A DNA stretch of 64,000 bases from Neoceratodus forsteri. Taxonomy: Eukaryota > Chordata > Ceratodontiformes > Ceratodontidae. The stretch lies in assembly GCA_016271365.2 (NCBI GenBank), contig CM057451.1, positions 370,099,501 to 370,163,500 on the forward strand. Reading direction: 5' to 3'. How positions within the stretch are numbered: the first letter of the stretch is position 1; each line of letters starts with the position of its first letter. The notes beneath the pieces were generated by a model, which worked only from the letters and a program-made list of their open reading frames with translations, did not search any database and was not told the origin of the DNA. This document shows, in pieces, positions 33,640-44,977 of the stretch. Position numbers and translations under genes: made by a program.

Positions 33640-36235
33640 TTTCATTCCATAGACTTTGACGGCAGATAAGGACCGCTTGGCCCACCTAGTCTGCCCATTT
33701 CCCTACCTAGAGGATAAGCTGCAGATCCTGTTTAACCAACAGCCTATTTCTTCCTACCCCCCACAAAAATTGCCTTATGTCTGTCCCATGCATTCTTGAA
33801 TTCTCCCACAGTTTTAGACCCCACTACCTCCTCAGGAAGGCTGTTCCATGCGTCCACCACCCTCTCTGTGAAAAAATACTTCCTCACATTGCCCCTGAGC
33901 CGTTCCCCCTCTATCTTCAAATTGTGTCCCCTTGTTCTTGCACATCTCTTTTTCTGAAAGATGCTACCCTCTTGGACTTTGTTGATTCCACTGAGGTACT
34001 TAAACGTTTCTATCATGTCCCCCCTCTCCCTCCTTTCCTCAAGGGTATACATATTAAGCTCCTTTAGCCTCTCCTCGTATGGCTTCTCTTGCAGACCCTG
34101 CACCATTTTAGTTGCCCTCCTCTGAACTGCCTCCATTCTGTCTATGTCCTTGCAGAGATGGGGTCTCCAGAACTGGATGCAGTACTCCAGATGGGGTCTC
34201 ACCAACTGTCTGTACAGGGGGATAACAACTTCCTGTTTTCTGCTGGTGATGCCTCTCCCTATACATCCCAGTATCCCCCCAGCCCTCCCTACTGCCTTCT
34301 CACATTGCTTGCCAACCTTAAAGTCAGCTGATATGATTACCCCCAGGTCCCTTTCCATTTTTTTGTTGTTACTACCTCCCTCCCATTGTGTAATCTTCCC
34401 CTGGGTTTTTGTTTCCCAGGTGCATTACTTTGCACTTCTTTGCAATGAATCCAAGCTGCCATACTTCTGACCATTCCTCCAACTTTGCCAAGTCCCTTCT
34501 CAACCTTTCCACGCCTCCTTGTGTATCAACCCTGTTGCAGATCTTTGTGTCATCTGCAAAGAGGCATATTTTTACTTCCAGTCCCTCTGCAATGTCACTT
34601 ATAGAGACATTAAAAAGGACTGGACCCAGTACTGAACCCTCCGGTACCCCACTAGTAACCCCTCTTACTTCAGAGTGGACTCCATTTACAATTACCTTCT
34701 GTGTCCTGTTGTTCAGCCAGTGTTTTACCCAGGCTACCACCCTGGGACCCACTCCAAGGCTGATTAATTTGACTACTAAACTTTTGTGTGGGACTGTGTC
34801 AAATGCCTTGCTAAAGTGTAGGTAGGCCATGTCCACAGCCCCTTCCTGGTCTACTACTTTGGTCACCCAGTCAAAGAAATCAATTAGATTCATCTGACAT
34901 GACCTTCCTGCTGTGAACCCATGCTGCCTTGGGTCCTGTGTCGCACTGGCCTCTAGGTACTCAACAATCATTTCCTTCAGAAGTGATTCCATCACTTTCC
35001 CTACCACAGAGGTCAAACTGACAGGTCTGTAGTTTCCTGCCTCTGTCTTGCTCCCACTTTTGTGAAGGGGAATCACATCAGCCTTCTTCCAGTCCTCAGG
35101 TACCACACCATCCTCCCATAATTTGTTATAAACGGTAGTCAGTGGTGTCACTAGTTCTCTGATTAATTCTTTCAGAATTCTGGGGTGAATTCCATCTGGC
35201 CCCATTGCTTTGTCCACCTTCAGTTTTAGGAGTTCTTTCAGAACCCTTTCTTCTGTGAAAGGACTGGGATTGACCCCCCTCTCCAGAGTGCTTCTGTTAA
35301 TTGGATTAGGCACTTCCCCCACTTCCTCTTTTGTGAATACTGAACAGAAGTATTCATTCAGTATCCCTGCTTTTTCACTGTCACTCTGTGCCCACCCACC
35401 ATCCATTCTGTTCAGCCTCACTATCCCTCCCTTTTTCTTTCTACGCTCCCTGATATACCTATAAAAGGTTTTATCCTCCTTCTTAACTGAGTTGGCTATC
35501 TTTTCCTCAGTTTGGGCCTTTGCTATTCTGACTACCCTCCCTGCTTCCTTCTGCCTTAACTGGTACAGTTCTCTGTCCTGCTCCTTCTGTGTTTCGTTAT
35601 ACTTCCTAAATGCTATCTTTTTCTCCATAACCTTCACCACCACTTCTTTTGAGAGCCATAGTGGCTTTTTCTTTCATTTGGATTTGTTTATTTGCTTCAC
35701 ACAAAGGCTTGTTGCCTCTGTGATGGCAGTTTTGATATTTCCCCATTGTTCCTCCACCCCTTCTTCTAGCCTGTTTGCTAGTGCTTTTCTAAGGCACTCT
35801 CCCATCTTGCCAAAGTCAGCCCTCCTGAAGTCCAGAACCCTCACTTTTGTATGGCTTGACTCTGTAACTGAGTTTACCGTGAACCACACTGTTTGGTGGT
35901 CACTTGTTCCCAAATGGCTACCCACTTCTAGATCTGAGATCCTCTTACTGTCCCCATTTAAGAGTATGAGGTCTACGATTGCTCCCTCATGAGTAGATTC
36001 CAAAACTAGCTGTCTGAGGCATGCCACCTGAAGGGCATCAAGAATGGCCCTGCTTTTGGATGTGGCTGCAGTAAAGGTGCTCCAGTTAACATTTGGCATA
36101 TTAAGGTCCCCCATCAACAGTATCTCCCCTTTCTCTGCCATCCTAAGTATGCCTTCTATCATATCCTTGTCCATTCCCTCCCCCTGACATGGGGGTCTGT
36201 ATACAACCCCTGTGCGGATTGTGGTTCCACTAGTT
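33640..36235 (-). mobile_element. CR1-clade LINE, best-preserved copy (endonuclease part, RT, 3' UTR)
   Basis: Reading on the minus strand, 36174-35674 gives the endonuclease middle to end (GDLNMPNVNWS, VGSHLGTSDHQTVW). After a single TGA (codon near 35674) the same frame continues from 35643 to 34372: linker FYRYIRERRKKKGGI, DKAMGPDGIHPRILKEL, NYRPVSLTSVVGKVMESLLK, QHGFTAGRSC, SKAFDTVPHK, SGVPEGSVLGP and catalytic FADDTKICN. One frameshift near 34360 leads into 34358-33744 ([67 protein letters not shown]). The 3' UTR is at 33744-33645 with the TCTATG terminus. It is 5'-truncated, so it lacks the first part of the endonuclease and ORF1. Reverse transcription by target priming is the known role of this family; this copy looks inactive. 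Confidence 0.92.
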
Positions 36236-36449
36236 AAACTATGGTAAAATATAGATCACAGCAAAAAGTGTCCAAACTAATGAATTATATAAAATAAAAG
36301 ATGGCAATGTCTGACTTGATTGTGAAATATCACCATCTCAGGGTCAAACAAGCACATAAATGCCACTCGTCCATCGGGCTCGTGGCTTTATAGTTTGTTA
36401 AACCCCTCGATGGTATTATTTCCTCGGATACCATACTTTGCCATCATTT

Positions 36450-36473
36450 GTTCTCTCTCTCTCTCTCTCTCTC
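36450..36473 (+). repeat. (CT)n microsatellite
   Basis: An uninterrupted CT run of about 11-12 units. The upstream stretch 36365-36425 (CCATCGGGCTC...CCCCTCGATGG) is a relic of the hairpin group at 7631. Confidence 0.85.
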
Positions 36474-36514
36474 CCGCTCGCTCTATACCATGGATGTGGG
36501 AGCTTTGTCAGCAG

Positions 36515-36625
36515 AATATATAGGGTTATTTCCACTGGAGTGGGATAAATCCTGATGACATCAGCAGAGTGAGGATAAATGACATTTATCCACACTGTGT
36601 TGATGTCACCAGAGTGAGGATATCT
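36515..36625. repeat. Nested palindrome
   Basis: GAGGATAAATG/ACATTTATCCACAC forms a short inner palindrome (about 36571-36597). Outer arms GGATAAATCCTGATGACATC (36543) and GTTGATGTCACCAGAGTG (36599) also pair partly. Confidence 0.55.
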
Positions 36626-36634
36626 TCACTGTAG

Positions 36635-36990
36635 CCTGCATTATAAATGAAATTGCTTCAGAAAACAGTTTCTCTTTCTCACTGAAGACTACAGCTTACT
36701 CAATTAGCACCGTAAAAGACACTCACCTGTGTCCAATAGTGTTTCTGAGACTCCTAGACCATTACTGTGCTGATCTCAATTTCAAAACAACCTGCATTCT
36801 AAATGGAACTCCTTCACAAAGCAGTTTCTCTTTCTCAGTGCTACCTGCAACAGTTTCTCTTTCTCACTGAAGCCTGCAACTTATCAGTCAATCAATCAAA
36901 ATCTTTATTTAACCAGGTGAACACCTACTCAATTAGCATTGCAAAAGACACTCACCTGTGCCCCATTGTGTTTCTGAGACTCCCAGTTCA
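36635..36990 (+). repeat. Direct duplication of about 150 bp with a later insertion in unit 2
   Basis: Both units carry AGTTTCTCTTTCTCACTGAAG, then ACTCAATTAGCA, CAAAAGACACTCACCTGTG (one mismatch in unit 1) and TTTCTGAGACTCC. Unit 2 alone has about 50 extra bases (AATCAATCAAAATCTTTATT then TAACCAGGTGAACACC, about 36873-36926) placed exactly inside the shared sequence. Confidence 0.75.
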
Positions 36991-37111
36991 ATCATAAAAA
37001 CTCACACACACACTCACACCACACACAGAAAGAGCAAAAAACACACAGAAACAGAAAAAGAGCACAGAAAAATGTTCCTAAAGCTCCGACTCCCATGGTA
37101 AAAATCACACA

Positions 37112-37261
37112 CATGATGTGCAGATTGTGGGATATGGAAAATATTTTCAGTCCTGCAGAGTGAGCTGTGCATTCTCACATGTGTCTTTGGCACTCATGAA
37201 AATACAGAGCTCACTCTGCAGGAGTGAGAATATTTTCCATATCCCACTCCTGTCCATCATG
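37112..37261. repeat. Fold-back hairpin element
   Basis: GTGGGATATGGAAAATATTT then CCTGCAGAGTGAGCT (about 37127-37170) pair with AGCTCACTCTGCAGGAGTGAG then AATATTTTCCATATCCCAC (about 37208-37247); outer ATGATGTGCAG pairs with CTGTCCATCAT. Confidence 0.85.
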
Positions 37262-37274
37262 TAATAAATATCTA

Positions 37275-37275
<1 letters not shown>

Positions 37276-37353
<78 letters not shown>
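37276..37353 (+). repeat. (TA)n(CA)n microsatellite
   Basis: TA dinucleotides at 37276-37325 followed by CA dinucleotides to about 37352. Confidence 0.95.
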
Positions 37354-37356
<3 letters not shown>

Positions 37357-37369
37357 CACACACATATAA

Positions 37370-38150
37370 AAACAAGCTAAAAGACTAAGGACCTTAGTGC
37401 GCAAGCACTGAGGCAATGGTTACCCCAAAGGGCATTGACCAGGAAGCCAAGTTTCAAAGAAATACAAAATCACACATACCCCCATGATGCAAAGCATCAT
37501 GGGCTGTATATGCAAATCACCACAAAATATTACGCTGGTTCAATTTTAAGCAGAAATGCATGGTGCCGAAAGGCCTCTCACACAGTCTGCAAAGGGTGCC
37601 AACAGAAGACACAGACACATGTTTTGTCCTACCAGGACTCATCAGTATGCCTCATCTGTATGACACCCCAGTGGAATGAACCAGCTACCCTAAGTTGATC
37701 TATCTGGGTTGGGTTGTGGTGAGCCCAATAAAAACCAAAAACTAGCTTAAAGACAAAGAACCTTAGTGCACAAGCACTGATTTAAAGGATACCCCAAAGG
37801 GCATTGGCCGGAAAGCCAAGTTTCAAAGAAATACAAAATCACACTTACACCCATAATGCAAAGCATCATGGGCTGTATATGCAAATCACCACACAATATT
37901 ATGCTGGCTCACCACAACCCAACCCAGATAGACCAACTTTGGGTAGCTGGTTCATTCCACTGGGGTGTCATACAGACGAAGCACACTGATAAGTCCAGGT
38001 AGGATGTGTCTTCTGTTGGCATCCTTTGCAGACTGTGTGACAGGCCTTTCGGTACCATGCATTTCTGCTTAAAGTTGAACAAGCATAATATTTTGTGGTG
38101 ATTTGTATATACAGCCTATGATGCTTTGCATTATGGGGGTATGTGTAATT
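37370..38150. repeat. Unclassified element with direct and inverted duplication
   Basis: The segment at 37373-37530 (CCTTAGTGCGCAAGCACTGA, GGAAGCCAAGTTTCAAAG, ATGCAAAGCATCATGGGCTG, TATATGCAAATCACCACA) is repeated directly at 37735-37900. Then 37901-38140 is the inverted copy of 37490-37720 (CACCACAACCCAACCCAG near 37910 against CTGGGTTGGGTTGTGGTG near 37707). Both outer edges run into (TA)n. No protein domain; short frames are repeat-derived. Confidence 0.75.
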
Positions 38151-38259
<109 letters not shown>

Positions 38260-38329
38260 CCACAAACAATTTCATTAATGGACCATTAGGATTCCAGCAT
38301 CAAAAGTAGGGAAATGCCATCTTAGGGTT

Positions 38330-38484
38330 CCCAACCCTAAGACCCCATCCTCATCCTGCATGCAGGAAGAGGTATGAGGGGTGTGCCTTGGGGTTGTGAT
38401 TTGTAATGCTCATCCCATTCCAAGAGTAAGTAAGCTAAGATGGGTACAGTATAAGAGAATGGGGTGAGCATTAGAGTGGACATA
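38330..38484. repeat. Fold-back element related to 31440-31747
   Basis: TAATGCTCATCCCATTCC (38404) pairs with GAATGGGGTGAGCATTA (38458). GTGTGCCTTGGGGTTGTG and AAGCTAAGATGGGTACAGTA match the element at 31440-31747. As there, a 5'-truncated plus-strand CR1 follows immediately. Confidence 0.6.
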
Positions 38485-39335
38485 ACCGAAGGGGCTCAAA
38501 GCATGGTGTCCAACCTAAATAAATAAGAAAAATGGTCAAGAAACTGGCAGTTGAGGTTCAACCCCAAGAAGTGTAAAGTTATGCACCTGGTGAGATGCAA
38601 CCTGGAGAAAAAATTCTTTCTAAATGGGGAACAGCTAGCAGAAACAAAGCAGGAGCAGGATCTTGGAGTCATCATCTCCAATGAACTAAAGGTTGGAAAG
38701 CAACACGAAAAGACTGCACTAAAGGCTAGTGGAATTTTGGGTTGCATAGGAAGGGACATCACAAGTAGGTGATGGGAGGTGATTATGCCACTGTACAGGT
38801 CTTTGGTGAGGCCTCACCTGGAGTACTGTGTCCAGTTCTGGAGGTCGCACCTCAGGAGGAACATAGACTGGTTGGAGACTATGTAGAGGAGGGCAACAAA
38901 GGTGGTGCATAATCTGCATCATTATGAGTCAAAACTAAGACATCTCAATTTATATTCCCTGTAACAGAGAAGGGACAGAGGGACATGATAGAGATCTTCA
39001 AATTCCTAAAGGGTATCAACAAGGTACAGGCAAAAGGTCTTTTTCAGGTAAACAGTTGTGCTTGGACTAGAGGGTACAACATGCGCCTGAAGGGGGTCAG
39101 GTTCAGAAGCAACACAAGGAAAGTTCTTCTTTACAGAAAGGCTGGTAAAACCCTGGAACAGTCTGCCCCCAGGGGTGGTAGGGGCGAAGACAGTCAGGGA
39201 GTTTAAGCTAGCATGGGATACACAGTATAGAAACCTAAACATATCAGCCAACTAGCTGGAGGGGCACTTATCTATGGGCAGACTTGATGGACCATATGGT
39301 CCCCGTCTGCTGTCACATTCTATGAATCTATGTAT
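38485..39335 (+). mobile_element. CR1-clade LINE 3' end
   Basis: Reads FNPKKCKVMHL (38557), then [44 protein letters not shown] [15 protein letters not shown] near 38811, QRRATKVVHNL-like, [11 protein letters not shown] near 38997 and VLLYRKAGKTLEQS near 39122. The 3' UTR has GGGCAGACTTGATGGACC near 39276 and TTCTATGAATCTATG near 39319. Two frameshifts or stops. Confidence 0.85.
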
Positions 39336-39339
39336 CTAA

Positions 39340-39790
39340 GGCTTATTTGCTTGTGGGAGCACAGGGTCCTCAGGGCCCAGTGCTCCCAACCATTGATAAT
39401 GTTTCAGAGATTGTAATTGTATCCTTATTTCCCTGCATTTCCATCATTCCATACTCCTCTGTGTATTTGTGTGTGGGAGTGCAGGGTCCTCCAGGCCCTG
39501 CCCCAGCATGTATGGATAAGGCCTGCACTCCCAGCACTCCATAATGGTATTCATGATAGCATCTGGGAATGCACACACCATCCATACATAATTTTTGAGA
39601 TACTGTAATCGAATCCCTATTTCTCTGTGGGTGCACAGGGCCCCTGGGCCTTCTGCTCCCATCAGTCCTTATTAGTATTCGTATTTGCATGTGGGAGAGC
39701 AGTGCCCTCCGGGCTCTGCACTCCCATCCATGCATCATTTTTAACATAGTGTAGGGCCCTGCACTCCAATGCCATAGTGTGCAGACCCAA
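39340..39790 (+). repeat. Degenerate tandem repeat with hairpin units (about 130-150 bp)
   Basis: Three to four units each with GTGGGAG(C/T)(A/G)CAGGGTCCTC...GGxCC..TGCTCCCA, which can fold, followed by ATCCTTATTTC..GTATT. Units start near 39350, 39470, 39628 and 39690. Confidence 0.6.
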
Positions 39791-39839
39791 AGAAACACCT
39801 AATACTGCAATACTCTCATATAGAAAGCACAGAAAAATG

Positions 39840-40950
39840 TGAAACCTGTGTAACTCAACACCAAATAAATATATTTTCACAAAACCAGCAAAAGGCACAT
39901 TGGTGGGGCAAACCGTCTGTAACGTGGAAATTTCATAATAAAATTGCAAAGCATTTCTTCACAGTGTAGTGACAAAGAAACAATTGGGTAAACCTCCCAT
40001 TACAGTGTTATCCTATGGGAAAGGAGGCAAAATGTATCCCCACAGAACTCTACAACAAAGTAATATATTTTCACCAAGCCAGCAAAAGGCACATCTGTGG
40101 GGCAAGCCCTTTGTACCCTGAAAATTTCAGCCCCAAAAAACAAGTCATTTTGTAACTGTGCAGTGACAAAGAAACAGCTACGTAAGAAATCTTTTTTCGC
40201 AAATTTCAAAAAAGAATGCTTTTCTGCAATTCCTTTTTCACAGTTTACAGAAAAAGAACACCCTTTTTCACAAATTGCCAAAAAGGATCCTGCTTTGCAG
40301 ATTATGTTTTCCGCGATTTGTGGCAAAGGATTTCCGTGGATAAAAAAAATGCATTTCTGGATAAGTTATCAAAATACTGACCCCAGAAAACAATTCTACA
40401 GGTTCCGATTAGGTAAACAGAACTGTTGGTGTTTACCAAAGCCCTGTATTTTTTTGTACTTTAAGTTTGCTTGCCTCACTAACTGAAAACAAGATGGTGG
40501 CAGCGTGACAAAAAATTCCACATTTGTAGCAAAAGATCACACTTTTGCTTTAAAGGATTCCACATTTGTAATAAAGAATCCTTTTTTGAGAGGGACATCT
40601 AACTGGTCCTATAGGAAATAATGGGAACATTTAAAATGTAATAACTTTGGAACAGATAAATATTTTTTCATGAAACCCTCAAAAGGCACATCTGTGACCC
40701 AAGACCTATATACCCTAAAAATGTCAGACCAAAATTCCACACCAATTTAGTGCAGCGGCATTACAGATAATTTGACAAAACATGGCAATGTTCACATTTT
40801 TTGAGAATCTGTATCTCCGCACCCACACATCTGACCAGCATGAAACATGCCACATCAAGAGCTCCTTGGACCCTGAAGAGGCTCGTAAAATTGTATGTGA
40901 ATCAGTCAAATGGTTGCGAAGTTATTAAAGTTCAGAATTTGGAGTTTAAC
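39840..40950 (+). repeat. Repeat array H (decayed units of about 185 bp)
   Basis: Units share AATATATTTTCACxAAxCCAGC, then AAAAGGCACATxTGTGGGGC, AAATTTCA and GCAGTGACAAAGAAAC. Clear units start near 39860, 40055 and 40655, with a weaker one near 40800. A segment with repeated T/A-rich hairpins (40180-40330) separates them. No gene. Confidence 0.55.
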
Positions 40951-41409
40951 ATAGAACTGGCAGTTGAATCCACCCTAATATAGGAGCATGACTGCGCCTC
41001 TGCTATATATAGAAACATAGAAACACAGATTTTTTGTTTTTTTGTATCTTCTATTTATGCTGCCTCCTCAGAACTCCCTCAGGCTATTCCTTCTGGGCTG
41101 ATACCACTGTACCACCCACTTCATCCCCCCGCACCACCTGCCCTCCATGAACCTCTAGCCAGCGGACTCCCCAGCTCTGAACCCTGTGTGATAGGGCCAC
41201 CTCCACTACAGTGCTCTATCTGTAAATTGAGTGTGCCAGATGAGACGAAGTAAGAGCAGCCCAGGATGCTAAGACAGAGCCCCGTGCTGGGTGTGTGGTG
41301 GTGTTGCTTGGAGGAGAGCCATCGCCTATCCATAGTCGGGTGTTTTTTCTAGGCTTTGTCCCCCCGGAGCATGGTTGTGCAATGATGCCTGCACAGCAAT
41401 ACCGTAAGC

Positions 41410-41689
41410 ATCCACCACACTCCTCCCGTTTTGGCTCTGTGTGCTAGTTATGCCTCTGGTCTCCACCGGGGGGGCACTACTGCACTGGAGGACCCTTGGA
41501 TCCCTCCCCAGGGAGAGGAGAGGAGAGGAGAGGAGAGGAGAGGAGTCCATTGGATGCTCGATCCTACTCTCTCCCCTGCTAACCCCTGACAACCGAGCTT
41601 GTTCCTGAACTCGGGTCACTGGCGTGGTGCGAGGTCTGACATCCAGTGCCTCAACCCTCAGCGTCACTGAGCCGGTGTAGAACCATATA
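41410..41689 (-). mobile_element. tRNA-derived SINE, family F copy 2
   Basis: Minus strand: tRNA-like head with GGCACTGGATGTCAGACCTC and B-box-like GTGACCCGAGTTCAGG near 41625-41608, then body words GATCGAGCATCCAATGGACT and TCCTCCAGTGCAGTAG shared with copy 1 at 29175. A (GGAGA)n run at 41513-41545 has expanded inside the body. Confidence 0.65.
41513..41545 (+). repeat. (GGAGA)n microsatellite
   Basis: About six units of GAGGA/GGAGA inside SINE copy 2. Confidence 0.9.
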
Positions 41690-42322
41690 ATTTGATGGCA
41701 GATAAGGACCACTTGGCCCACCTAGTCTGCCCATTTCCCTACCTAATGGATAAGCTGCAGATCCTAGTTAACAAACAGCCTACTTCCTCCTACTCCCCAC
41801 TATAATTACCTTATGTCTGTCCCATGCATTCTTGAATTCTCCCACTGTTTTTGACTCCACGACCTCCTCAGGAAGGCTGTTCCATGCATCCACAACCCTC
41901 TCAGTGAAAAAATACTTCCTCACATTAACTCTGAACCGTCCTCCCTCTATCTTGAAATTATGCCCCCTTGTTCTTGAACGTCTTTTTTTGAAAGATGCTA
42001 CCCTCTTGGACTTTGTTGATTCCCTTGAGGTACTTGAAAGTTTCTATCATGTTCCCCCCCTCTCCCTCCTTTCCTCGAAGGTATACATATTAAGCTCCTT
42101 TAGTCTCTCTTCATACGGCTTCTGGTGTAGACTCTACATCATTTTAGTTGCCCTCCTCTGGACAGCCTCCTCAGGAAGGCATTTACTATGCACTTATTTG
42201 CATTGAATCGAAACTTCCATACTTTTGACCATTATCCAACCTTGCCAAGTCCCTTCTCATCCTTTCCACCCCCTCCTTGTGTATCAACCTTGTTGCAGAT
42301 CTTTGTGTCATCTGCAAAAAGC
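41690..42322 (-). mobile_element. CR1-clade LINE 3' end with internal deletion
   Basis: Minus strand: 3' UTR (plus-strand TTTGATGGCAGATAAGGACC at 41691), then [11 protein letters not shown] and RRATK regions up to about 42160. Near 42175 the sequence jumps to SFRFNANKCIVN-type and FADDTKICNK region (to 42320), so about 200-250 bases of the thumb region are missing. Meets the plus-strand copy head-to-head at about 42322. Confidence 0.8.
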
Positions 42323-44645
42323 AGTCTTGTACCTGTTACCCTCAAACAGAGAGAGGATCACAGATTTAGAGGTGGGTAGCCATCTGAGAACAAGCAACCA
42401 CCACACAGTGTGGTTCACAATAAACACAACCATGGAATCAAGCTATACAAAAACGAGGGTACTAAACTTTAAAATGGCTGACTTTGGCAAACTGGGTGAG
42501 TACCTAAGGAATGCACTAGGAAATGGGCGGGAAGGAGGGGTGGCAGAACAATGGGGAAAATCAAAACTGCCATCATAGAGGCAACAAGCCTTTGTGTGAA
42601 ATGAATAAAGAAAACAAAACGAAGTATAAAAACATTATGGTTCTCAAAAGAGGTGGTGGGGAAAGTTAGGGAGAAAAATATAGCATTCAGGAAGTATAAG
42701 GACTCACAGAAGGAGCAGGACAAAGAACTGTATCAGTTAAAGCAGAAGGAAGTGGGAAAGGCAGTCAGAATAGCGAAGGTCCAAACTGAGGAAAAGATAG
42801 CCAGCTCAGTTAAGAAGGGGGATAAAATATTTTATAGATACATCAGGGAGTGAAGAAAGACAGAGGGAGGGATACCGAGGTTTAATAAAGCAGAGGGAAG
42901 GTGGGCAGAGGGTGACAGCAAAAGGCAGAGATACTGAATGAATACTTTTACTCAGTATTCACAAAAGAAGAAGAGGGGGAGGTACCTAAGCCAAACAATA
43001 GAAGCACTCTGGGCAGGGGGGTTAACACCAGTCCATTCACAGAAGAAAGGGTCCTGAAAGAACTCTGAAAACTCAAGGTGGACAAAGCAATGGGGCCTGA
43101 CAGGATTCACCCTCGAATTCTAAAAGAACTAAGGGAAGACCTAGTGACACCACTGACTACCCTTTTTAACAAATCATGGGAGGATGGGGTGGTACCTGAG
43201 GACTGGAGGAGGGTGGATGTGATTCCACTTCACAAAAGTGGGAGCAAGGCAGAGGCAGGAAACTATAGGCCCATTAGTTTGACCTCAATGGTAGGTAAAA
43301 TGATGGAATCACTTCTGAAGGAGAGAACTGTTAAGTACCTAGAGGCCAGTGGGGCACAGTACCCAAGGCAGCATGGATTCACAATGGGAAGGTTATGTCA
43401 GACGAATCCAATAGATTTCTTTGACTGGGTGACCAAAGTAGTAGACCAGGGAGGGGCTGTGGACATGGCCTACCTAGACTTTAGCAAGGCATTTGACACA
43501 GTCCCACACAAAAGATTAATAAACAAGTTAGCCAGCCTTGGAGTGGGTCCCAAGGTGGTATCCTGGGTAAAAAATTGGCTGGACAACAGGAAGCAGAGGG
43601 TAATAGTAAACGGAGTCCACTGTGAAGAAAGGGGGGTTATTAACAGGATACCGCAGGGTTCTATACTGGAACCGGTCCTCTTTAATGTCTTTATAAGTGA
43701 CATTGACAGAAGGACTGGAAGGAAAAGTATGTCTCTTTGCAGACGACACAAAGATCTGCAACAGGGTTGATACACAAGGTGGGGTGGAAAGGATGAGAAG
43801 AAACTTGGCAAGGTTGGAGGAATGGTCAAATGTATGGCAGCTTAGATTCAACTAAAAGAAGTGCAGAATAATGTACCTGGGAAACAAAAACCCAGGGGAA
43901 GAATACACAATGGGGGTGAGATTCTAACAACAACAAAATGGAAAGGGATCTGGGGGTAGTCATATCAGATGACCTAAAGGTGGGCAAGCAATATGAGAAG
44001 GCAGTAAGGAGGGCTGGGGGGATACTGGGCTGCACAGGGAGAACCATCACCAGTAGAAAACAAGAAGTTGTTATCCCTCTGTACAGACAGTTGGTGAGAC
44101 CCCATGTGGAGTACTGCATGCAGTTCTGGAGATCCCATCTCTGCAAGGACATAGACAGGATGGAGTTGGTCCAGAGCAGGGCAACTAAAATGGGTAGGGT
44201 CTGCAAAGGAAGTCATACGAAGAGAAACTAAAAGAACTTAATATGTATACCCTCAAGGAAAGGAGGGAGAGGGGGGACATGATAGAAACTTTCAAGCACC
44301 TCAAGAGAATCAACAAAGTCCAAGAGGGGCGCATCTTTCAGAAAAAGAGAAATGCAAGAACAAGGGGGCAGAATTTCAAGACAGAGGGGGGATGGCTCAG
44401 GGACAACGTGAGAAAATATGTTTTCACAGAGAGAGTGGTGGACGCATAGAATTGCCTTCCTGAGGAGGCTGTGGGGTCAAAAACAGTGGAAGAATTCAAG
44501 AATGCATGGGACAGACATAAGGCAATTATAGTGGAGGGTAGGAGGAAGTAGGCTGTTGGTTAACTAGGATCTGAAGCTTATCTAATCAGTAGGGAAATGG
44601 GTGGGCCAAGCAGTCCTTATCTGCCGTCAAAGTCTATGTTTCTAA
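42323..44645 (+). mobile_element. CR1-clade LINE (endonuclease end to 3' UTR)
   Basis: Begins in the endonuclease (DLEVGSHLRTSNHHTVWFTIN from about 42360), then linker REKNIAFRKYKDSQKEQDKE (from 42660), MGPDRIHPRILKEL (43090), NYRPISLTSMVGK (43260), SKAFDTVPHKRLINKL (43483), RIPQGSILEPVLFNVFISDI (43645), a frameshift just before the catalytic box (FADDTKICN around 43735), and the thumb: DLGVVISDDLKVGKQ, ILGCTGRTITSRKQEVV, RPHVEYCMQFWR. The 3' UTR has TGGGTGGGCCAAGCAGTCC (about 44600) and ends TCTATGTTTCTAATATG. A handful of stops. Confidence 0.9.
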
Positions 44646-44894
44646 TATGTATATATTTATACTTTTGAACACTGATAAATAGCAAGATAAAAAGTGTTAT
44701 CTTGCTGTTGTACCACAGTTCAAAAGTCTCCAGAGGTTCTAGAATGCTGTTCTACCACAGTGGGGTAGAATCACATTCCATGACCTTTGAACTGTGGTAC
44801 AACAGCATTTTGAAAGGGATGGAATTCTATACAGAACACTCCACTATACACTATAGTATTATCTTGCTATGCTGGTTCAAGATAACACTTTTTA
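44646..44894. repeat. Fold-back element, unit 1 of a dispersed pair
   Basis: AGCAAGATAAAAAGTGTTATC (44682) pairs with GATAACACTTTTTAT (44881). TGTTGTACCACAGTTCAAA (44707) pairs with TTTGAACTGTGGTACAACA (44793). The inner part (CCAGAGGTTCTAGAATGCTG to CACTATAC) is repeated at 45518-45650. Confidence 0.8.
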
Positions 44895-44977
44895 TAGATA
44901 AGCTGCAGATCCTAGTTAACCAACAGCCTACTTCTTCCTACCCTCCACTATAATTGCCTTATATCTGTCCCATGCAG
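44895..44977 (-). mobile_element. CR1 3'-end shred
   Basis: AAGCTGCAGATCCTAGTTAA through TATAATTGCCTTATATCTG is the inverted copy of the 44493-44580 part of the neighbouring CR1 copy and of the 41745-41830 region. Confidence 0.8.
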
